Of a stretch of 64,000 nucleotides of DNA, positions 58,814-64,000 are shown piece after piece. Below the pieces are notes generated by a model, which saw nothing but the letters and a program-made list of their open reading frames with translations, was not told where the DNA came from and made no database searches. A program made the translations under genes and the position numbers. The DNA is from Agrobacterium tumefaciens (GTDB lineage: Bacteria; Pseudomonadota; Alphaproteobacteria; Rhizobiales; Rhizobiaceae): NCBI RefSeq assembly GCF_005221325.1, contig NZ_CP039888.1, positions 2,617,501 to 2,681,500 of the forward strand, in the 5' to 3' direction. How positions within the stretch are numbered: position 1 is the stretch's first letter; every line of letters begins with the position of its first letter.

Positions 58814-60982
58814 GTGAGCCGCACGGATAAATTCGGTCTTTCCATTGACGACAGGCTGTATGCCTTTTTGACGGATGAGGTGCTGCCGGGCACGGGTCTG
58901 GACAGCGAGACCTTCTTTGAAGGTTTCTCGGCCATCGTCCATGAGCTTTCCCCGAAGAACCGTGAACTGCTCGCCAAGCGTGATGCGTTGCAGGAAAAAA
59001 TCGATGGCTGGTACCGTGAGAACGGCGCTCCCTCGGATTTCGACGCCTATGAGGCCTTCCTGAAGGACATCGGTTACCTGCTGCCGGAAGGTCCCGGCTT
59101 CAAGGTGGAAACCGGCAATGTCGACCCGGAAATTGCCGTCGTCGCCGGTCCGCAACTCGTTGTTCCCGTCATGAATGCGCGTTATGCGCTGAACGCCGCC
59201 AATGCCCGCTGGGGCTCGCTTTATGACGCGCTTTACGGCACGGATGCCATTTCCGATGCCGACGGTGCGGAAAAGGGCAGGGGCTACAATCCGAAGCGCG
59301 GCGAAAAGGTCATCGCCTGGGCCCGCAACTTCCTCGATGAATCCGCGCCGCTCGAGACCGGAAGCTGGTCCGATGTGACGGGCTTCCAGATCGTTGACGG
59401 TCTGTTGCAGCTTACCATCGGCGACGCCATGACTGGTCTGAAGGATGCAGCCCAATTCAAGGGTTTCAGCGGTGAAGCTGCAAAGCCCGCCACGATCCTG
59501 CTCGGCAAGAATGGTCTGCACACCGAGATCGTCCTCGATCCCTCGACCGAAATCGGCAAGGGCGACAGAGCCGGCATTTCCGATGTCATTCTCGAATCGG
59601 CGCTGACGACCATCATGGATTGCGAGGATTCGGTCGCTGCCGTCGATGCCGAAGACAAGGTGCTAGTCTATGGCAACTGGCTTGGCCTGATGCGCGGCGA
59701 TTTGACGGAAGACGTGTCCAAGGGCGGCAAGACCTTCATCCGCCGCCTCAACCCGGATCGTTATTATACCGCTCCCAATGGTTCCGCGCTCACCCTGCCG
59801 GGCCGTTCCCTGATGCTGGTGCGCAATGTCGGACATCTCATGACCAATCCAGCTATCCTCGACAGGGATGGCCGCGAGGTGCCGGAAGGCATCATGGATG
59901 CCGTCGTTACAGGGTTGATCGTCCTTTATGATGTCGGCCCATCCGGGCGACGCCAGAATTCCCGCGCCGGTTCCATGTATGTCGTCAAACCGAAGATGCA
60001 TGGGCCGGAAGAGGTTGCTTTCGCCAGCGAGATATTCTCCCGCGTCGAAAACCTCGTTGGCATGGCGCCGAACACCATGAAAATGGGCATCATGGATGAG
60101 GAGCGCCGCACCACTGTTAACCTCAAGGAAAGCATTCGCGCTGCGAAGGATCGCGTTGTCTTCATCAATACCGGCTTCCTCGACCGTACCGGCGACGAAA
60201 TCCACACCTCGATGGAAGCGGGCCCGATGATCCGCAAGGGCGACATGAAGCAGGCCGCCTGGATCGCGGCTTATGAAAACTGGAACGTCGATATCGGCCT
60301 CGAATGTGGCCTTTCCGGCCATGCCCAGATCGGCAAGGGCATGTGGGCCATGCCGGATCTGATGGCGGCCATGCTGGAGCAGAAGATCGCGCATCCGAAA
60401 GCCGGGGCCAATACCGCCTGGGTGCCGTCGCCGACGGCGGCGACGCTGCACGCCACGCATTACCACAAGGTCGATGTCGCTTCCGTTCAGGAAGGGTTGA
60501 AAAGTCGGGGCCGCGCGAAGCTCTCCGATATTTTGTCAGTGCCGGTCGTGCCTCGTCCCAACTGGACGCCGGAAGAAATCCAGCGCGAACTCGACAATAA
60601 TGCCCAGGGCATTCTCGGTTATGTCGTGCGCTGGGTCGATCAGGGCGTCGGCTGCTCCAAGGTGCCTGACATCAACAATATCGGCTTGATGGAAGACCGC
60701 GCCACGCTGCGCATTTCCGCGCAGCACATGGCGAACTGGCTGCGCCACGGCGTGGTGACGGAGGCCCAAATCATAGAGACCATGAAGCGCATGGCCGCGG
60801 TGGTGGACACGCAGAATGCCGGCGATCCGGCCTATCTGCCGATGGTATCGGATTTCGATGGATCGGTGGCTTTCCAGGCCGCTGTCGAGCTGGTGCTGAA
60901 AGGCCGTGAACAGCCGAACGGCTACACCGAACCGGTTCTGCACCGCCGCCGTCTGGAGTTGAAAGCCAAGCAGGCGGCCTGA
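58814..60982 (+). CDS. glcB: Malate synthase G
   Basis: Malate synthase G joins glyoxylate and acetyl-CoA to make malate. The 722 residues are the normal length of the G isoform. The start is GTG at 58814 with a strong AAGGAGG about 6 bases upstream. The core holds the catalytic Glu/Asp metal site ([18 protein letters not shown]), the catalytic Arg-containing loop, and the late [10 protein letters not shown]. No isocitrate lyase gene is in the window. Confidence 0.97.
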   Translation: MSRTDKFGLSIDDRLYAFLTDEVLPGTGLDSETFFEGFSAIVHELSPKNRELLAKRDALQEKIDGWYRENGAPSDFDAYEAFLKDIGYLLPEGPGFKVETGNVDPEIAVVAGPQLVVPVMNARYALNAANARWGSLYDALYGTDAISDADGAEKGRGYNPKRGEKVIAWARNFLDESAPLETGSWSDVTGFQIVDGLLQLTIGDAMTGLKDAAQFKGFSGEAAKPATILLGKNGLHTEIVLDPSTEIGKGDRAGISDVILESALTTIMDCEDSVAAVDAEDKVLVYGNWLGLMRGDLTEDVSKGGKTFIRRLNPDRYYTAPNGSALTLPGRSLMLVRNVGHLMTNPAILDRDGREVPEGIMDAVVTGLIVLYDVGPSGRRQNSRAGSMYVVKPKMHGPEEVAFASEIFSRVENLVGMAPNTMKMGIMDEERRTTVNLKESIRAAKDRVVFINTGFLDRTGDEIHTSMEAGPMIRKGDMKQAAWIAAYENWNVDIGLECGLSGHAQIGKGMWAMPDLMAAMLEQKIAHPKAGANTAWVPSPTAATLHATHYHKVDVASVQEGLKSRGRAKLSDILSVPVVPRPNWTPEEIQRELDNNAQGILGYVVRWVDQGVGCSKVPDINNIGLMEDRATLRISAQHMANWLRHGVVTEAQIIETMKRMAAVVDTQNAGDPAYLPMVSDFDGSVAFQAAVELVLKGREQPNGYTEPVLHRRRLELKAKQAA

Positions 60983-60991
60983 AGCCGCCGC

Positions 60992-61095
60992 CTAGAGCAT
61001 TTCCAGTAAAAGTGCGTAGCGGTTTTACTGGAAATGCGTGAAAGCAAGGAAATAGAGCATTGCAAGTGATCCCGTCTTCATCGGAAATGCTCTAG
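60992..61095. repeat. REP/RIME-type mosaic element, full copy A
   Basis: A 104-base element is bounded by a perfect 13-bp inverted repeat (CTAGAGCATTTCC / GGAAATGCTCTAG). Its left half is itself a hairpin with 15-bp arms GCATTTCCAGTAAAA / TTTTACTGGAAATGC (60997-61011 and 61023-61037). It lies between glcB and the next terminator, and fits the repeated palindromic mosaic elements of Rhizobiaceae. Confidence 0.82.
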
Positions 61096-61108
61096 CGTTT
61101 CCATAAAC

Positions 61109-61143
61109 AAAAAAGCCGCCGGGAAAATCCTCGGCGGCTTTTT
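61109..61143. terminator. Bidirectional terminator between glcB and the L,D-transpeptidase gene
   Basis: AAAAAAGCCGCCG / CGGCGGCTTTTT stem with an A-rich loop and T tracts on both strands, in a convergent gap. Confidence 0.88.
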
Positions 61144-61161
61144 CTTGATCTGGTGTAACCC

Positions 61162-61875
61162 TTACTGGATCACGACGACCTTGGTGCTGCGGCCGGGGCG
61201 GACGCGGCTGTAGAGATCGATCACATCCTGGTTGATCATGCGGATGCAGCCTGAAGAGGCAGCGGTGCCGATCGAAGCCCATTCGGGCGAACCATGGATG
61301 CGGAACAGCGTGTCCTGTCCCTTTTCGTTGAAGAGATACATGGCGCGTGCGCCGAGCGGGTTGGAAAGGCCTGGGCCCATGCCGGCCTCGACATATTTGG
61401 CCACTTCCGGCTTGCGGTCCGCCATTTCCTTCGGCGGATGCCACATCGGCCATTCCTGCTTCCAGGCCACATAGGCTTCACCGGCCCAGGCAAAACCGGC
61501 CTTGCCGACGCCGATGCCGTAACGCACAGCGCGGTTACCGGACATGATATAATAGAGGTAACGATCGCGCGTATTGACGATGATGGTGCCGGGACGCTCG
61601 GATGTCTGGAACTCAACGATCTGGCGACGGTACTTCTCATTCACGCGATTGATCGGAATGGCCGGCAGCGCATAACCCGCATCGGTCACGGGACCGTAGA
61701 CATCGTTGAAAATCTGGACCGTTTCGACCTTCGCCGGAACGGGGTCAGCAACCGGTACCGACGCCGCGATCTTGCCGGATGTCGGAGCGGAGGATTGGGA
61801 TGTAGTTTCGGCGCAGCCGGCCAGTGCCAGTGCTGCCGTCAGACCGAGTAGGGTCAATGGGGTGCGGATGCGCAT
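61162..61875 (-). CDS. L,D-transpeptidase lipoprotein (YkuD domain)
   Basis: These enzymes make 3-3 crosslinks in peptidoglycan or attach proteins to it. The 237 residues begin with a lipoprotein signal, MRIRTPLTLLGLTAALALAGC, with lipidation Cys21. The YkuD domain (about 95-237) holds His194 (RIHGSPEWAS) and the catalytic Cys210 (TAASSGCIRM). I start at the ATG at 61875, which gives the signal peptide; a longer frame would add 24 residues. It is divergent from mmcB. Confidence 0.93.
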   Translation of the reverse strand: MRIRTPLTLLGLTAALALAGCAETTSQSSAPTSGKIAASVPVADPVPAKVETVQIFNDVYGPVTDAGYALPAIPINRVNEKYRRQIVEFQTSERPGTIIVNTRDRYLYYIMSGNRAVRYGIGVGKAGFAWAGEAYVAWKQEWPMWHPPKEMADRKPEVAKYVEAGMGPGLSNPLGARAMYLFNEKGQDTLFRIHGSPEWASIGTAASSGCIRMINQDVIDLYSRVRPGRSTKVVVIQ

Positions 61876-62058
61876 GTCGTTCTCGCGGAAAATTCGCCAA
61901 ATTGTGCGAAGGAGTAGGCTTAATTGGATAAATCGGTTATTTTCCATTCAGCCGCACTTGGCAAGCCATTGTGCAGCCGCGAAACCGCAGCGCATCTAAA
62001 ATTGCCGGTTGATTGCCTTTTTGCAACAATAGGCCAAACGCTTCAGCAGCTTTTATCC

Positions 62059-62544
62059 ATGACTATTCTTTCCGTTACCAACAATAATCCGTTAATCGAC
62101 GGCCGCCAGTCGGACAAGGCGATGCTGGTGCGTCGTGGCGTACAAGTGTTGTTGCACGAGATGCGCCATTCGGTATTGCCGGAACTGCCGCTTGCGAGCG
62201 GACGTAGAGCCGATCTCATCAGCCTGTCAGCCAAGGGCGAAATCTGGATCATCGAAATCAAATCTTCGATCGAGGATTTCCGTGTCGATCGCAAATGGCC
62301 GGACTATCGCCTGCATTGCGACCGACTGTTTTTCGCCACCCATCCTGAAGTTCCGACCGACATATTCCCTGAGGAATGCGGGCTCATCCTGTCAGATGGT
62401 TACGGAGCCCACATGCTGCGCGATGCGCCGGAGCACAAATTGCCGCCGGCGACCCGCAAATCCGTGATGCTGGATTTTTCGAGAACCGCTGCAACCCGGC
62501 TGATGTTGGCCGAATGGACGACCGGGCGCAGCTTCGGGGAATAG
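62059..62544 (+). CDS. mmcB: MmcB family DNA repair nuclease
   Basis: The 161 residues fit the MmcB/DUF1052 family with a PD-(D/E)xK type pattern: Asp52 in RRADLISL and Glu66-x-Lys68 in IIEIKSSIEDF. In Caulobacter mmcB is needed for resistance to mitomycin C. I start at the ATG at 62059; the frame is open upstream but crosses the L,D-transpeptidase start. The ribosome site is weak. I see no clear GTTC-N7-GTTC LexA box upstream. Confidence 0.87.
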   Translation: MTILSVTNNNPLIDGRQSDKAMLVRRGVQVLLHEMRHSVLPELPLASGRRADLISLSAKGEIWIIEIKSSIEDFRVDRKWPDYRLHCDRLFFATHPEVPTDIFPEECGLILSDGYGAHMLRDAPEHKLPPATRKSVMLDFSRTAATRLMLAEWTTGRSFGE

Positions 62545-62558
62545 CGGCCGGTTCCAGC

Positions 62559-62603
62559 GCATTGTCCTGATGTAAAAACGCTTCGCACTTTTATTGGAAA
62601 TGC
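62559..62603. repeat. REP/RIME-type palindrome, degenerate copy C
   Basis: On the minus strand GCATTTCCAATAAAAGTGCG then AAGCGTTTTTACATCAGGACAATGC aligns with the left half of the 60992 element. The second arm is eroded. It fills the convergent gap between mmcB and actR. Confidence 0.65.
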
Positions 62604-62604
62604 T

Positions 62605-63192
62605 TCACTTCGGAGCGCGTTTCGCGAGAATGCGTTGCAGGGTGCGCCGATGCATGTTGAGCCGGCGTGCCGTTTCCGAGACATTGCGCTCGCACATTTC
62701 ATAAACGCGCTGGATATGCTCCCACCGAACCCGGTCTGCCGACATCGGGTTTTCGGGAACCTCGGTCTTTTCACCCTTGCGCTGTGTCAGAGCATTGAAC
62801 ACATCGTCCGCATCGGCCGGTTTGGCGAGATAATCCAGCGCGCCAAGCTTCACGGCAGTCACGGCGGTGGCGATATTGCCGTAGCCGGTCAGGACCACGA
62901 TCTGCGTGTCGTCCCGGTTCTGCCTGATGGCTTCGATCACCTCCAGCCCGTTGCCGTCAGCAAGTCTGAGATCGACGACCGCATATTTCGGCGGCGCGGC
63001 CTTGGAGCGGGCAATGCCCTCGCTCACCGTCTCGGCAGTATCGACAGCAAAGCCGCGTGTTTCCATGGCTCGGGCAAGCCGGCGCAGGAACGGGCCGTCA
63101 TCATCGACGATCAGCAGCGATCTGTCGGGTCCGATCGGATCGATATCGTCCACCGGTTCGCTGGTGGCTGGGGTCTGGTCTTCTGTCTTCAT
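62605..63192 (-). CDS. actR: ActR/RegA-type response regulator
   Basis: The 195 residues have a receiver with Asp74 (AVVDLRLADGNG) and Lys in YLAKPADADD. A short linker leads to a Fis-type helix-turn-helix at the C-terminus (ERNVSETARRLNMHRRTLQRILAK). This is the RegA/PrrA/ActR family, which controls redox, carbon and acid-tolerance genes in alphaproteobacteria. It follows actS by 73 bases on the same strand. Confidence 0.94.
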   Translation of the reverse strand: MKTEDQTPATSEPVDDIDPIGPDRSLLIVDDDGPFLRRLARAMETRGFAVDTAETVSEGIARSKAAPPKYAVVDLRLADGNGLEVIEAIRQNRDDTQIVVLTGYGNIATAVTAVKLGALDYLAKPADADDVFNALTQRKGEKTEVPENPMSADRVRWEHIQRVYEMCERNVSETARRLNMHRRTLQRILAKRAPK

Positions 63193-63265
63193 GTTTCCGG
63201 CCTTCCGGCAACTTCATCGGCATGATTTTCTTCTTCTTATCGCCGCTTCAACGTGGATGGTAAAG

Positions 63266-64000
63266 TCAACGGCTTCTTTTATCGTCCATCAGCGCCCGAG
63301 GCCAGACGATTGTGACCCGCGCCCCGCTTTCGCTTGATGATCGATTTTCAAACGTAACGGCCGCGCCGGAACGCTCCAGCAAGGTCTTGGCGATGAAAAG
63401 CCCGAGGCCGAGCCCGCCGGCGCGCGTATCATTGTGACGTTCGGTCACATAGGGCTCGCCGATACGGGCAAGCACGTCATGGGCATAACCCGGCCCGTCA
63501 TCCTCTATGATGACGGCGATATTCTGCTGATCGTGATCCACCGTCACTGTCACCTTCTCGCGCGCATAGTCCACGGCATTTTCAATGAGGTTGCCCAGCC
63601 CGTAGATAATGCCGGCGTTACGGATACCGACAGGTTCCTCGGCACGGCTGGTCTTTTCCACCAGCTCCAGGCGAATACCGAACTCCCGGTGCGGCGCTAT
63701 CACCTCCTCGATCAGCGAGGAAAGCGGCAAGCGGTTCATATGCTCCTCATTATCGGCGGAAAGCGAAGTGAGCCGGCGCAGAATATCGCGGCATCTTTCA
63801 CTCTGGCTGCGCAGCAGCGCTATGTCCTCGCCATATTTCTCATCATGCCCAAGTTCTCGTTCCATTTCCTTGGCGACGACGCTGATTGTCGCAAGCGGCG
63901 TGCCCAGCTCATGCGCCGCAGCGGCCGCCAGCCCGTCGAGCTGGGAAAGGTGCTTTTCCCGCTCCAGCACCAGCTCCGTTGCCGCCAGCGCATCAGCAAG
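63266..64000 (-). CDS. actS: ActS/RegB-type sensor histidine kinase, C-terminal part
   Basis: The gene runs off the right edge, so only the C-terminal 244 codons are visible. The H-box AAAAAHELGTPLATISVV matches RegB/PrrB/ActS. The ATPase domain has the N box (GLGNLIENAVDYA), DDGPGYAH and GLGLGLFIAKTL. The membrane domain with the redox-active Cys would lie outside the window. The pair with actR is the reason for the name. Confidence 0.92.
   Translation of the reverse strand, partial: LADALAATELVLEREKHLSQLDGLAAAAAHELGTPLATISVVAKEMERELGHDEKYGEDIALLRSQSERCRDILRRLTSLSADNEEHMNRLPLSSLIEEVIAPHREFGIRLELVEKTSRAEEPVGIRNAGIIYGLGNLIENAVDYAREKVTVTVDHDQQNIAVIIEDDGPGYAHDVLARIGEPYVTERHNDTRAGGLGLGLFIAKTLLERSGAAVTFENRSSSESGARVTIVWPRALMDDKRSR

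Overview
This window is core chromosome of an alphaproteobacterium of the order Rhizobiales, almost certainly an Agrobacterium of the A. tumefaciens/A. fabrum complex. Three things point there: the chvI-chvG-hprK-PTS block divergent from pckA, the gene order hemE / origin / ppsR-maf-aroE-coaE-dnaQ-secB, and AccD, AddB and DivL proteins with alphaproteobacterial or rhizobial features. I see no phage, insertion sequence, CRISPR array, tRNA or rRNA. The window is nearly all housekeeping genes, densely packed and often overlapping by 4 to 11 bases.

Region 1 to 10.2 kb (almost all minus strand) is the left flank of the chromosome origin: rsmB (partial), htpX, a small SDHAF4-type protein, the segregation pair parA-parB, rsmG, mnmG, mnmE, rho, hemJ and hemE. 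The AT-rich gap 10248-10655, with a perfect DnaA box and several variants, is the probable oriC. Transcription runs away from it on both sides. Five parS-like sites (around 3.8, 5.8, 12.1, 21.0 and 24.9 kb) flank it and are the expected binding sites of the ParB encoded here. Two of them lie inside coding sequence, in rsmG and aroE.

Region 10.6 to 30 kb (mostly plus) holds ppsR-maf-aroE-coaE-dnaQ, the divergent secB and fxsA, a Tim44-like/mltA/smr/XRE operon, gyrB, a nitroreductase, a fumarylacetoacetase-family enzyme, a polyhydroxybutyrate depolymerase, a YgjP-type metalloprotein, and trpF-trpB-trpA-accD-folC.

Region 30 to 42.1 kb (minus) is one compact block read as divL, tsaE-amgK fusion, murU, addB, addA, trxA. 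It links a cell-cycle pseudokinase (Tyr in place of the phosphoacceptor His), peptidoglycan-sugar recycling, tRNA t6A synthesis and double-strand break repair. Region 42.3 to 49.7 kb holds ahcY with an upstream palindrome, an incomplete regulatory PTS (HPr, EIIA-Man, short HprK), the acid and virulence two-component system ChvG/ChvI, and divergent pckA.

Region 49.8 to 64 kb holds arfB, kbp, a histidine operon (hisB-DUF2628-hisH-hisA-hisF-hisE) ending in coaA, hslVU, a DUF1402 protein, malate synthase G, an L,D-transpeptidase lipoprotein, mmcB, and the redox/acid two-component pair actR-actS (actS runs off the end). Three copies of a REP/RIME-type palindrome occur at 42.0, 61.0 and 62.6 kb; the first lies inside the divL reading frame.

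I did not find a convincing undescribed multi-gene system. The best leads are the palindrome inside divL, the TsaE-AmgK fusion in the divL-addA block, the parS layout inside genes, the zinc-ribbon loss in AccD, and an MltA with no export signal.
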